From Tuctoria greenei (taxonomy: Eukaryota > Streptophyta > Magnoliopsida > Poales > Poaceae), in contig JAYESD010000005.1 of NCBI GenBank assembly GCA_036927565.1, positions 10,136,565 through 10,200,564 on the forward strand: DNA of 64,000 nt, in the 5' to 3' direction. Positions 42,209-53,271 of the stretch are shown one piece after another. Numbering within the stretch: the stretch's first letter is position 1; each line of letters begins with the position of its first letter. Position numbers and translations under genes: made by a program. The notes under the pieces were generated by a model, which ran no database searches, was not told where the DNA came from, and worked only from the letters and a program-made list of their open reading frames with translations.

Positions 42209-42690
42209 TGATTGATGACAACCAATTGAGATTTCATTAAAAATGCAGAATTTTCATAAAGTGTGCACATATGTATTTGGTACTAGTTAAACAATGAAAA
42301 CATAGGGCATATGTCCACTCTTTATGTTGGGGTGTAAAACTAGGTGAGTGTGAGCAATAATCGGGATGAAAATGAAGTGATTGACACGAAAATCCCAATA
42401 TCAAGCATATATGTCAATTCCAAAGCAAAATCACAAATTTCATAACATAAGCATAAACATAGTCATTTCATCACACCACAATATTAAAGGTAGATATAAC
42501 AGAGTTGAAGTTTTACAACCCAAAAGAGACACAAAAGATACACAAATGAAGCTCTCATCTCTCAACCTACAGCTAGGATCTAGTGACTCCCTCTCAATCT
42601 CTCCCCCTTTGGCATCAAGACACCAAAAAGAATGAGAGGAGGGATCTAGTGGCTCATTCCTCGTTGTCGGTCAATTCCTCATCTTTATCT

Positions 42691-44210
42691 TTAGGCTGTG
42701 AAGGAGGAGGAGGAGCGGATCCACTCGAAGTGCCCCCCAATGCCAAAGTAAGCAAGCTCGGGAGGAGTCAAAGGTCCGAGCTCAGTGAAATCAGAATTTG
42801 AATCTTCAGAGATGACTGGAGATCCAATAGGCTCGATCTCCATCTTTTGGCAAATATGTTTGACATTCTGCTTTATGTGCCTCATGTCATCCTTCCTTGC
42901 CTTGTCCAGCTTATGAATTTTCACTTCTGCCTTCTTGCATGAGCCAAAGATGGTTTCCAAGTACTTCAAGATTCTACTAGGAGACCCTTTTTGGGGAGGG
43001 GCCCTAGTGGTGGGAGCAGTCCTCTCATCTCCTCGAGCTCTCCTCGGAGCCTCTTCACTAGACACTGGAGATGGAGCAGCTTGGACAGTGGCTTGTGGAG
43101 GCTTCTGGGGCCTCAAGGGAGTGTGCCCCACATCCTTCACGAACTCGATCCCTGTGACCTTCTCAATCATGAACATCAAGTAAGGGGCATAGCCACATGA
43201 TCTGTTCGGCGTGCAGGAGATGTTGACCATATCATTCCAGATATAGTCAATGATATCAAACTTTATGTTCTTTCTTATTACTTTCATCAAGGTCTTCAAG
43301 TATCCTTGGACACTTCCTACATCCCCATCTTTTGGTGCTATGGTCTTCCTCAGCACCCTATTAAGAACCATGAAGAAGGGCTTCATGTTCTTGGTCGAGG
43401 GGGGTTGTATTTCAGGCTAGTATCATAGAGGAAGTCCATGTTATCTTTTCCCAAGACACCAATGTTATGGATAGTCACCTCATTGTTTTAGGTGTCTTCT
43501 AGGTGAAGTAGTCTTGCAAACTCATCATAGGTAATGGTGTACTTGGATCCATGTGTCATCCAAGTCACCCTTTCCTCCTCATCACTAGCAAAAAAACAAG
43601 TGGCATAGAACTGAGCAATAATCTCATCATTCTAGTTATATCTGAAGGCAAACAGGTACTTCAGTCCATGCCTAGCTGCATCTCCCACCACTTGATCAAA
43701 GGCACCACAACTCTTCCTTTCAAAGTGATTCCAGTCAATCCACTGGCTGCGGACAACTGGAGTCTTCATGGTGAGATATACAGAGCTGCAGAAGTCTGCA
43801 TGAAAGTTGCTCCAAAATCTGGCATTGGCTGCTTTCTTGGGTCGGCTGTAGCAATCTACAAATCTGATCTTGGAAGCCGTATCGCTTCCCTTGCCGTTGA
43901 ACTTCTCCTCGGAGGGGTCCCTGTTCCCCTGCCTTGGAGTTGCCATCTTGAGGGGTCCGATTGGGCCCGAGGCGATTCCCTTCCCTTTGCCCTTAGCTTG
44001 GCAAGAAGCAGCCGAGCTAGGGCTAGCTGCATCCTTGGCCTTGGATGCAGGCTTCTTGGCTAGCAATTTGCATCGCACCTGAGGTGGGGAAGGTGCAGGC
44101 TCGGAGGGACGCTCTTGCCTCTTCTTCCCTTGGCCCGTCGAGGACCGAATCTATGAGTCTTGGTCCAACTCGGCCTCATAATTGGAGACTTCGTCATGGG
44201 AGTTCGACAT
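42691..44210 (-). pseudogene. Additional ORF of Copia-1 downstream of pol
   Basis: A second protein-coding region between RNase H and the 3' LTR, in the pol direction. The start is ATG 44208-44210 (MSNSHDEVSNYEAELDQD). The middle reads VVGDAARHGLKYLFAFRYN, IIAQFYATCFFAS and WMTHGSKYTITYDEFARLLH, a pattern known from extra ORFs of SIRE-type and other plant retrotransposons. The C-terminal half (42691-43386) has NIKFDIIDYIWNDMVNISCT and YAPYLMFMIEKVTGIEFVKD, then a Pro/Ser-rich and a charged coiled-coil-like tail. In-frame stops (after ELDQDS, after FAFRYN, after LHLEDT) and a shift in a C6 run near 43410 break it. The function is unknown; env-like, movement or RNA-binding roles have been proposed for such ORFs, with no motif here to decide. 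Confidence 0.65.
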
Positions 44211-44289
44211 TGTCCTGAGAATGGTTTACACAATGTATGGATGAGAATTGATGGCAAGGAAGTGCATTGAGGAATGATAAATTAGGGTT

Positions 44290-44890
44290 GAGTTCAGTTA
44301 AAAATCAGACTTGTCCGGTGTACAGGTACGGACTAGTTCGGGTGACCGGACTTGTAAGTACATGGACCGGACTAGTCCAGGGTTCATCACCTCAAACCCT
44401 AACTAGATGACCAATGGTTATTCCCAATGCAAAACTAGTTCAAGGTAAATGTAATACAGCAAGGAGGCATGTATTAACAGGAAGGAACTAAGCTATTTGG
44501 TCAACAACGAAGGAAATCACGATTTCTAGGGTTTGGGAGGAAATTTTACCGGAATTCCTCGATTCTTGGAGATGGAGGGGTTGAAGGTACGGACAAGTCT
44601 GTGGTCTTCAATCCCTATGTGATGGAGATCGATTTCCACCCACACTCGGAGGGATGTGATGGAGAACGAAGGAAATCACCTTAGGAGCACTAGAGCGAGT
44701 AGAGAGTGTGAGGTGAGTTGTGAGGGTGAAGAAGATTAGGTTTTGGCGGCAGCTAGGGTTATGGAGTCAAAAAATTGGACTAGTCCATGGTCCACCGGAC
44801 TAGTCCGGACTACCGGACACTCGGCGGACTAGTCTGGAGTGTGTGGACTAGTCCGGGTAACCACAGACTAGTCCGTGGTCACCAGAACAG
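44290..44890. repeat. Palindrome array between pol and the additional ORF of Copia-1
   Basis: Non-coding units near 44306, 44329, 44347, 44368, 44592, 44776, 44796, 44814, 44825, 44844 and 44864, with spacing mostly 18-23 bp. The motif is the same as in the LTRs. The stretch 44211-45138 otherwise holds no gene. Confidence 0.8.
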
Positions 44891-45139
44891 AAATGATTAT
44901 CCCATTCGTATATATTCGAAGGTTCTTTTAAAGAAAAAAAAGGGCCAAAACAATCAAGTAATCTTGATGAATATGATGAGGAAACATACAACAATCAAGC
45001 AATGACCATATTTTACCAAGATCAAGTAATTGAAATAGTTTCCGAGAAAATTGAGAGAGATGATTTTCACAACACAATCAACATATTTTGAAGAAGCCAT
45101 GCAGGTATGCAAGTTTTCAAGCCACATTTCAAGCATCAA

Positions 45140-48100
45140 GGATGTTTAGTTCATTCCGGAGCTCGCAAAAATGTTTTTCATCAAGTGGCTTGGTAAATAT
45201 ATCGGCTAGTTGTTTTTCGGTGTTGACATGGGAAATGGCTATGTCTCCTTTCATGGAGTGGTTTCTCAAAAAGTGATGTCAGATGTCTATATATTTGGTC
45301 CTAGAGTGCTCAACGGGATTATGGGCAATCTTAATAGCACTCTCATTATCACAAAATAGTGGAATACGGCTCATATTGTAACTGTAATCTCTTAGAGTTT
45401 GTCGCATCCAAAGGAGTTGTGCACAACAACTCCCGGCTGTAACATACTCTGCTTCGACCATGGATAAGGAAATGGAGTTTTGTTTCTTGGATGACCAAGA
45501 AACTAGAGATCTACCTAGAAATTGGCACGTACCGGAGGTACTTTTTCTATCTACTTCTCATCCGGCATAATCTGCATCGAAGTATCCAATGAGATTGAAT
45601 TTGGAACCTTTAGGATAGCAAAGGCCTAGGTTGGGTGTATGAAATAAATACCGCAAGATTCTCTTTACGGCTATCAAATGACACTCTTTTGGGTTGGCTT
45701 GAAATCTTGCACACAAACATACACTCAACATAATGTCTGGCCTAGATGCACATAAGTAAAGTAGGGATCCAATCATGGAGCGATATACCTTTTGATTGAC
45801 ATTTGGTCCATATTCATTTATCCAAGTGACCATTCGTCGCCATTGGAGTCTTTATAGGTTTTGCCTTGTCCATTGCAAACTTCTTGAGTATGTCTTGAGT
45901 ATACTTGGTTTGGCTTATGAATGTTCCCTCCTTTTGTTGCCTCGCTTGGAATCCCAAGAAGTATTTCAGCTCTCCCATCATAGACATTTCAAACCTATCT
46001 ATCATAATCTTACTAAAATCTTCACAGAAAGATTTGTTACTTGAACCAAAAATGATATCATCAACATAAATTTGGCAAACAAAGAGATCATTATCAAAAT
46101 GCTTCGTGAATAATGTATAATCTGCTTTACCAATTTTAAAACCATTTTCAGTCAATAAATCTCTAAGGAACTCATACCATGCTCTAGGAGCTTGTTTGAG
46201 GCCGTAGATAGCCTTACGCAATTTAAAGACGTGGTCAGGGAACTCTTCATCTTCAAATCCGAGGGGTTGCTGCATATACACCTCCTCCTTGATTGGTTCA
46301 TTGAGGAAGGCACTTTTCACATCCATTTGATAGAGCTTGAAATCATAGTAAGTAGCATATGCAAGTAATATTCTAATAGATTCAAGCCTAGCTACGGGAG
46401 AAAATGTTTCATCGAAATCCAAACCTTCGACTTGTGAATATCCTTTGGCCACAAGTCACACCTTGTTCCTTGTAACCACCCCGTGTTCGTCTTGTTTGTT
46501 GTGGAAGACCAATTTGGTGCCGATGACGTTGAACTTGGGTCTTTCGACGAGTTCCCACACTTCGTTCCATTTGAGGTTGTTAAGTTCTTCTTGCATCGCC
46601 ACCACCCAATCTGGATCCTTCAATGCATCCTCAATCCTACGCGGTTCCGTAAAGGATACAAAGGAGTAATGTTCACAAAAAATAGCTATGCGATATCTAG
46701 TCGTTACTCCCTTTTGGATGTCACCGATTATGTTGTCGATTGGGCGATCTACCTGGACGCATTGGTGTACTCTTGGACGTGGCACTTGAGGAGTTGAATC
46801 TTCATGGTCATCTTCTTCTCCTCCTAGATGGTTTCCCTCATTGACTTGTTGATCATCTTCGTCTTCTTGATGTTGATCTTGTGTGGAAGGTCCCCCTTGA
46901 TCGTTTACCTCCTCTTGTGGTTCATCTTCTTCATTTGCATTTGGAGGTGATGCTTGTGGTCAAACATTGCCCAACACTATTCTTCTCAATGCTTGACATG
47001 GAGCTTCTTCTCTATCTAGCACACATGGATCAACTTGCTCTTCTTGAGAGCCGTTAGTTTCATCGAACACTACGTCACATGCTACTTCAACAAGTCTGGA
47101 GGTCTTGTTGAAGACACGATAGGCGTAAGAGTTCGAATGATAACCAAGCAAGAAACCTTCATCGGACTTCGAAGCAAACTTTGAAGTCCTAGGCTTCTTA
47201 TTCAAAATATAGCACTTAGAACTGAGAACTCGAAAATACAAAATATAAGGCTTGTTACCGGTGAGTAGTTCATATGATGTTTTCTTGAGTAGTCGATGAA
47301 GATAGAGTCGGTTTATGGCATGGCAAGCGGTGTTAACCGCTTCCGCCCAAAACCGATCGATGTCTTGTACTCATCAAGCATTGTCCTCGCCATCTCTATG
47401 AGGGTTTGGTACTTCCTTTCAGCTACTCCGTTTTGTTGAGGTGAGTACGGTGCTGAAAATTCATGTTTGATGCCCTCTTCGTCTAGGTACTCCTCAACTT
47501 GAGTGTTCTTGAACTCCGTACCGTTGTCACTTCGTATGTTCTTGATCTTCAATGAGAACTCATTTTGGGCACGCTTGAAGAACTTCTTGAGGGTTCCTTG
47601 AGTTTTTGTCTTATCATGCAAAAAGAAAACCCAAGTGAAGCGTGAAAAGTCATCAACAATTACTAAGCCATATTTGTTACCGCCGATGCTTATGTAAGCA
47701 ATTGGACCGAATAGGTCCATGTGAAGTAGCTCAAGCGGTCTTGTTGTAGTCATGACGTTCTTTGCGGGATGAGGTGCTCCTACTTGCTTCCCGACTTGGC
47801 ACGCGCCACAAGGTCTGTCTTTCTCAAAAACAACATCCTTCAAACCTCGGATGTGATCGCCCTTGAGGAGTTTTTGAAGATTCCTCATACCAACATGTGC
47901 TAGCTGTTTATGCCACAGCCAACCCATGTTGGTCTTTGCAATCAAGCATGTGTCAAGTTCGACTTTATCTTTGTTGAAGTCAACAAGATAAAGTTTTCCC
48001 TTCAACACACCCTTGAATGCAACCGAGTCATAACTCCTTCTAGAGACAGTCACACCCTCATTAGTAACCAAGCAATTATAACCTTTGTCACATAGTTGAG

Positions 48101-49236
48101 ATATGGACAGCAAGTTATAATCTAAGGAATCGACATGTAAGACGTGAGAAAGAGTATGTTGAGATGATATTGCAATTTTACCGTTACTGAGCACCCTTCC
48201 TTGATGTTGTCTCCAAAATAGATGCCTTCGCTTAGATCCTCATTTTTTTATACTCAATGAACATCATTCTTTCTCCGGTCATATGGTTGGTGCATCCACT
48301 GTCTAGCACCCATTTCAATCCACCGGAAGAGTAGGTTTGCAAAATCAAATCAGGTAAGTTACAAGGGATTTGGGCACCCACACATGAGACTTGGTGTTCC
48401 CATGGCATGGACCAACATAATGAGCATAAACTTTACCAAAACTTTTCATAAGAACATATGATGCATCGAAAGTTCTAACCAATAGTTGTTGTTGTTCATG
48501 AACAGAACTAGTCCGGGAAACCAGACTTGTTCGGAGGACTGGACTTGTCCAGACTGGGACCGGACTAGTCCGGTGTTCATATGTGTTAACTATCTTGGAC
48601 TTATTAACATCATTAGTCTTTCTAGCTTGAGAGGAGCTTCCCCTCACAAAGGCAATGTGATCCTTGTTATTCTTATGGTTTCTAACATTTTGCTTTTCAC
48701 CATAGGAATACCCAATGCCATATTTGACATTAGGAGGTCTTGTGGCCAAGTATGCACTACGTGCATATTTGACCTTCTCCTTGTCAAATATGCCACTTTG
48801 GGAAGGATGCATGTCCTTGGTAGATGTTGACTTGTCTTTCAAGCTAGTTTCAATTTTATCACATGCACAAGTAGAAGTAGTTTCAGTTTTTAGGGTCTGA
48901 GAAGGCGAGCTTGAAGAGGATGAAGGGTCACTTTGTTTGAGTGACTCAACTTGCACTTCAAGGATCTTGTTAACTTTGGTTAAGTTAACAAGTTCTTCCT
49001 TGATGATTGCATTTGAGTCGCTTAACTAAACAAGCTTCCTTGCTTGAAACTAACTCAAGTTCAAGTGATTTGCTTCGCTCCTTTTCAAGTTCAAGGAACT
49101 CATTGATCTTGAGATACTCCTCCTTTTGGAGGATGATCATATCTTCTTGACGATCAATCAGCCCCTCCCTATCAACAAGCTTATCCATCAAGAATTTCAT
49201 TTTGGCAACAGTTTTCTTGTCTAAGCCAACTAGCAT
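45140..49236 (-). pseudogene. Copia-1 pol (protease-integrase-RT-RNase H), decayed
   Basis: Polyprotein for processing, integration and reverse transcription. A coiled-coil-like leader (48985-49236) and linker (48345-48956) precede the protease, whose active site LKWVLDSGCTNHMTGE is intact at about 48290. The pre-integrase zinc domain has WHKQLAHVGM and CGACQVGK (47800-47930). The integrase shows its three acidic blocks, HMDLFGP, IRSDNGTEF and QNGVAERKY (47400-47730). RT (45814-46560) has FDETFSPVARLESIRILLAY and an intact YVDDIIFGSS. RNase H spans 45279-45833 (VEAEYVTAGSCCAQLLWMRQ; CDNESAIKIAHNPVEHSRTK). It ends near 45140 (EKQLADIFTKPLD). Breaks: a shift near 47345, TGA for Arg at about 46961 and 46454, a shift between RNase H blocks near 45560, and others. 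Confidence 0.88.
48503..48575. repeat. Palindrome array inside the Copia-1 reading frame
   Basis: Four units at about 48503, 48522, 48540 and 48561, spaced 18-21 bp, in the linker upstream of the protease. On the minus strand the array is translated in frame as a run of RTSPV / WTSPV / RTSLV / RTSSV words. Confidence 0.85.
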
Positions 49237-49384
49237 ATCCTCATCATCACTATAGTTGTCACTGTCACTATCAAAAGAACGCGAAGAGGTAGATTTTGTT
49301 GTTACCTTTCATTTACCCTCCTTCGCCATGAGGCAAGTGTCTTTGCCCTTCCATGCGCCAAGAGTTCGGAAGAGGGTGGACTTC

Positions 49385-50727
49385 TTAGTGTCGTTGCCCT
49401 TCCATGCTAGCCATCTCCTCTTTCTCATCGGATGAGGACTCATCATTTGAGTCCCACTCCTTTCCTAGGTGCGCTTGTCCAGCTTGCTTCTTTTTCTTGA
49501 AGAATTTCTTGGGTTGAGGCTTTGTTTCCTTGGTCTTCTTCTTGTTTTCTTCATACGGGCAATCAACTATAAAGTGGTCATATTCACCACAGTTATAGCA
49601 CGCCTGCCCCAGTTTCAGTCCTGATTTTTCTTTGTGTTTTCCTTCACTTGATTTTCCCCCTTGTCTTCTCTTCATCATTCTCTTGAATCTTTTCATAAAG
49701 AGGATCATGTCCTCTTCATCAATATCGCTGCTCTCGTCATCGCTGTCCTCTTCTTTTTGGGCTTCTCGAGCTTCTTTTGACAAGGACTTGCAAGTGGACT
49801 TCAAGTCGACCCCCTTCTTCTTTGACGAGGTGAGATCGACAATCTCCTTGACATGTTTTGCTTGCTTCTCCAACATCTCAAAATTGATGATCTTTCCAAG
49901 CAATTCGTCCAGGTCATTTTCTTGTACTCAGGGCTTTCTCTAATCATTGAGCATAGGGTAACATTGTGAGGCATGAAGGCTCTAAGGATGAGCTTCACCA
50001 CCTCATGATCGTTCCACTTTTTACTTCCATATGCTCGAACCTTGTTGATGAGCGTCTTCAATCGGTTGTACATGTCTTGTGGCGACTCATCTTCTTCTAT
50101 GGCAAATCTTCCCAATTCGTCTTCGATCATTTCGATCTTCGCCTCTCGCACATGACGATCGCCTTCATGTGCAGTTTGTAATGTGTCCCAGATTTCCTTT
50201 GCAATCTCGAGTCCATCCACCTTGGTGAACTCATCCTGACTTAGTGAAGATGTGATGACCGCTGCAGCTTCAGCATTCCAATGAATTGCTTGCTCTTGGC
50301 TTGGTGTAAGCTCTTCATCGTCGTCCGCGATATCTATTCTTGTACACACAATATGCCAAAAGTTGGGATTGAGTGAGATTAAGTGCATTTTCATGTTTTG
50401 CCTCCACATTGAGTAATCATTGTCGTCAAAGTGTGGGCCTTTTCCTAGAGGAATAGACAAATGATGGCTATTGTTAGAATTTAGACGATTGTAGTTGAAA
50501 GGATATTGGGAGTAGTTGGTGTCACTACTCCCCTTCTTCTTGTCCTCGATCTTCACTTTCCCTTTGGAGAGGGCTTTCTTCCTTAGGAGCGCCTTGAGTT
50601 CAAGTGTCTCCTCATCGTCATCCTCGAAGTCCTGAATGGTGTCGAGGAGCTACTCTAATTTTTGAGCTTTTTCATCTTCAACCTTCTCTTGGTTGAGACT
50701 CTTGTGCACATCCTTCATGTCCGACAT
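49385..50727 (-). pseudogene. Copia-1 gag, decayed
   Basis: Nucleocapsid precursor. The start ATG is at 50725-50727 (MSDMKDVHKSLNQEKVEDEK). A TAG stop follows in the leader (before LLDTIQDFEDDDEE). The capsid core is at 49960-50500: GPHFDDNDYSMWRQNMKMHL, AKEIWDTLQTAHEGD, ESPQDMYNRLKTLINKVRAY. The zinc knuckle CYNCGEYDHFIVDC is at about 49570-49600, preceded by an acidic Ser/Asp/Glu stretch and followed by a Lys-rich tail. A shift near 49910 separates the core from the knuckle half. Confidence 0.85.
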
Positions 50728-50764
50728 GTTCTCTTCGAGCGATTAGTCTCCTGCAAAGAGTCCT

Positions 50765-50776
50765 GCTCTGATACCA
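50765..50776 (-). other. Primer-binding site of Copia-1 (initiator-Met tRNA)
   Basis: The minus strand reads TGGTATCAGAGC, two bases inside the LTR edge at 50779. This is a perfect match to the usual initiator-Met primer-binding site. Confidence 0.92.
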
Positions 50777-50778
50777 AT

Positions 50779-52306
50779 TGAATGTGGCCTAGAGGGGGGT
50801 GAATAGGTCTTTTTGATTTTTAGTCAGAACTTGCAACACTTAGCAACTTGATCAAATACCAGGAAATTGGACTAGTTCGGTAGAGTGCGGACTAGTCCGG
50901 TGCGTGCAGACTAGATTGATCAAGTTAGATCAATGATTTCAATACAAGCATAGTATGCAGCGGAATATAGTATGTAACTTGAAAGTATTGAGTCAATGAA
51001 ATTAAGTGTAGCAAAAACTAACTTCTATTTCAATGTTTTAACGTAAGATGGACAAGATCAAGTAACCCTAGAATATGATATGAAAAACTTAAGAACAAGT
51101 TTGACACAAGATTTTATCCCGTGGTTCGGTTTCCACAAAGGCATCCTACGTCCATGTTGAGGAGCCCACGAAAGGACTGGGTCTTTACTGACCCTAACCT
51201 CGTTGAATCTTCACGAAGGCCAATTCTCTTCCACTATCAAAAAGGGTAAATCACCAAGTTCAAGGGGTCTTCTCACAAGTTTAGGGCTCCGCAAGATTAC
51301 AAATCAAACACCACCAAGAACACACTCTTAAGATCAGCAATGAAACAAGAGGAGTGTGTTGGAGAATCAAACCCAAGAGCTCAAACTGTGGAATCGTGTC
51401 TCTCCTTTGATCCAAAGTGAATCCTCAAGGATTTGATCTTTCTTGTGTTGGATTGTATGGAGAGATGTGTTTTCTAAGCTCTTGGAGGGTGTGACGGCAC
51501 TGAGAGTCTAGAGAGTTGAAAGTAGGACCGTGCACATCTATTTATAGGGTGTTTCCAAAAGTTACCGTTAGGGTTTCGAGAGTCCGTACTAGCCCGTGGT
51601 GGAGTCTGGAATAGTCCGGTGTGCGACGTGTAGGGAACCGTAAGTTCTCAGGAATATCAGACATGTCAGGCCAAGGGTGGACTAGTCCGATTTAGGCTTT
51701 GGAAAGGTTCGTACTAGTCCGTTCATTATCGGACTAGTCCGGCTGTAGTGAACCCCTTAGTGAATTCGGGGACAAGTCTGCACTTGGAGGACTTGTCCCA
51801 TTTTAGACAGAGAGGTTATCGGACTAGTCCAGATATTATCGGACTTGTCCGATGTGGTGAAAAGTTGTGAAGTGTTGATGACTAGTCCGCACTGGGGAGG
51901 ACTAGTTCGATCTTAGTCAGAAAGATATCGGACTAGTCCGATCTGTCTAAACCTGGACTGTGTAGACAAGTCCGCACTGGGGGGACTTGTCTAATTTTGA
52001 ACAGAGGGATTATCGAACTAGTCCAGGGTATATCGGACTAGTTCGAACCTGTGTAAATTTGTGCAGTGAATGAGTTTTCTTGTGCTTGAGCTCTTGAGGT
52101 GTGTTTCTCCAACACACTCCGTATACAACGATCTAATCTATTGAGCTTTTGAGCTCTTTTCCATATAGATCCTCATTCTCCCTTCTTTTTGCGCTTTCTT
52201 CATAATTTCTTTTAAGACCTGCGCTCATCTCAACAATTTGGTTAGGATCTCATTTGTTTGTCATAAATCAACCAAAACCCGCACGGGATGCCTAGATGCA
52301 CTTTCA
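50779..52306 (-). repeat. Copia-1 5' LTR (1528 bp)
   Basis: Minus-strand TGAAAGTGCATCTAGGCAT (52306) to CTAGGCCACATTCA (50779). A minus-strand CTATAAATAG near 51545 is a likely TATA box. It carries the palindrome array (50873-52050) and the intact AAGAC site used by the solo LTR in its sister. Confidence 0.92.
50873..52050. repeat. CGGACTAGTCCG-type array in the Copia-1 5' LTR
   Basis: The same unit order as 37933-39110 in the 3' LTR, with individual units differing by transitions. For example, TGGACTAGTTCG here stands for TGGACTAGTCCG there. One paired copy present in the 3' LTR around 38974/38995 is reduced to a single unit here. Confidence 0.83.
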
Positions 52307-52311
52307 GCTGT

Positions 52312-52944
52312 CATCCATCTGCACACAGGGCGGTCGCCGATCCAGATCGGCCGTCGGATGTGGGGGCTGCGGCGTGCGCCGAGGGGAGTCGGGCATCGAT
52401 GGCGTGACGATCACGGGAGCTCGACTCCTCGAGGCACGACGGTGCGGTGGCCACGAGTTGTAGGGCGCCGATGGCGAACGCGGCTGCAAAACTCGGTTGT
52501 TGGCGGTGCAAGGTGGTCGCGAGGTGCAGGGCGCTGACGGGGATCTCAGCTGCGGAGTCGGTCATCGGCGACTGTGTGGCCTTGGGCACGGCGGCGGCGT
52601 CGAAGGTGTGCAGGAGTGATTGGGGCACGGGCGCGTGCCGAGTGGGTGGTGGTGTGAGGGACGGAGTTAGGGTTGGAGACTGAAGAAGCAGGCCTTATGA
52701 CAAAATGAGAGTAAATGGGCTTGGGCTTTATGTTCGAACGGGAGTAAATGGGCTGGTCATCTGGTTAGTGGGCATATTTCGGTTTAACCCGGTTAACCGG
52801 ATTAAAAAACCAAAAACCGATAAAAATTGCGGTTTTCATAGACTCGGAACCGAAATAAAGATCGGTTTGACCGATTTTGGTTATTTTGGTTTTGGCTCTG
52901 ATTTTTTTGGTTCGGTTTTTGGTTTCCGTTTTTTTCCTCCCCTA
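52312..52944. other. GC-rich interior and right arm of the hAT-like element
   Basis: 52312-52690 is GC-rich and open on both strands for about 100 codons. The minus-strand frame 52311-52628 is Ala/Ser-rich with no domain. 52700-52944 is AT-rich with GGTTTAACCCGGTTAACC and repeated TTTTGGTT words. The GC-rich part may be captured host DNA; the source is unknown. Confidence 0.5.
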
Positions 52945-53271
52945 ATCTTGATTGTCACTACCATCGTCGATATGAACATTATTGTCATCAGAACCTCTCT
53001 CATCATTTTTATCCACTTCATGTGTATCTAACTCACCATGCTCTTTCCATAGTGTGTAGTTTTGTTTGAAATCTATTTTCACCAAATGAGATTGGCTTAC
53101 TATAGTATCTATCTAAGCAATCTTATTTTTGCAGTCGATACATGGACATAATATGTCAGCTATCTTTTGCATCTTCGCATGTCTCTTGGATGCTTCAATA
53201 AAATTTGCAACATTTTGAATGTACATAGGATCGGGCCTTGGCATGTTATACATCCACGCTCGACGGTCCAT
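52945..53271 (-). pseudogene. CACTA-3 transposase 5' piece
   Basis: ATG at 53269-53271 gives MDRRAWMYNMPRPDPMYIQN, the transposase-associated domain of TNP2 proteins, with CPCIDCKNKIA, one TAG stop (in a Trp codon position) and then HLVKIDFKQNYTLWKEHGEL. The piece ends in the ATCTTGAT duplication; the frame resumes at 37649 on the other side of the hAT element, in register through the Asp-rich stretch. Confidence 0.85.

Larger units (their letters stand above)
37839..52306 (-). mobile_element. Complete Ty1/copia element (SIRE/Maximus-like), TSD GCTGT
   Basis: A minus-strand element with 5' LTR 50779-52306 (1528 bp) and 3' LTR 37839-42192 (1534 bp once the nested solo LTR and its extra duplication are removed). 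GCTGT flanks both sides (37834-37838 and 52307-52311). It has a PBS, gag, pol (PR-IN-RT-RNase H), an extra downstream ORF and a polypurine tract. The total is about 11.6 kb, which with the extra ORF suits the SIRE/Maximus lineage. Coding regions carry stops and shifts. Lineage placement is by structure and remembered features, not by phylogeny. Confidence 0.9.
37650..52944. mobile_element. hAT-like non-autonomous element, TSD ATCTTGAT (split by copia)
   Basis: The ends are TAGGGTTGGGCATTCGGTTT (37650) and, inverted, TAGGGGAGGAAA (ending 52944), flanked by the 8-bp duplication ATCTTGAT at 37642-37649 and 52945-52952. GGTTTAACCGAAC-type dyads near the left end and GGTTAACCGG near 52790 are usual for hAT subterminal regions. 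Without the copia element it is about 820 bp: 37650-37838 plus 52312-52944. It encodes no hAT transposase. 52312-52690 is GC-rich and unlike its AT-rich ends. Confidence 0.82.
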
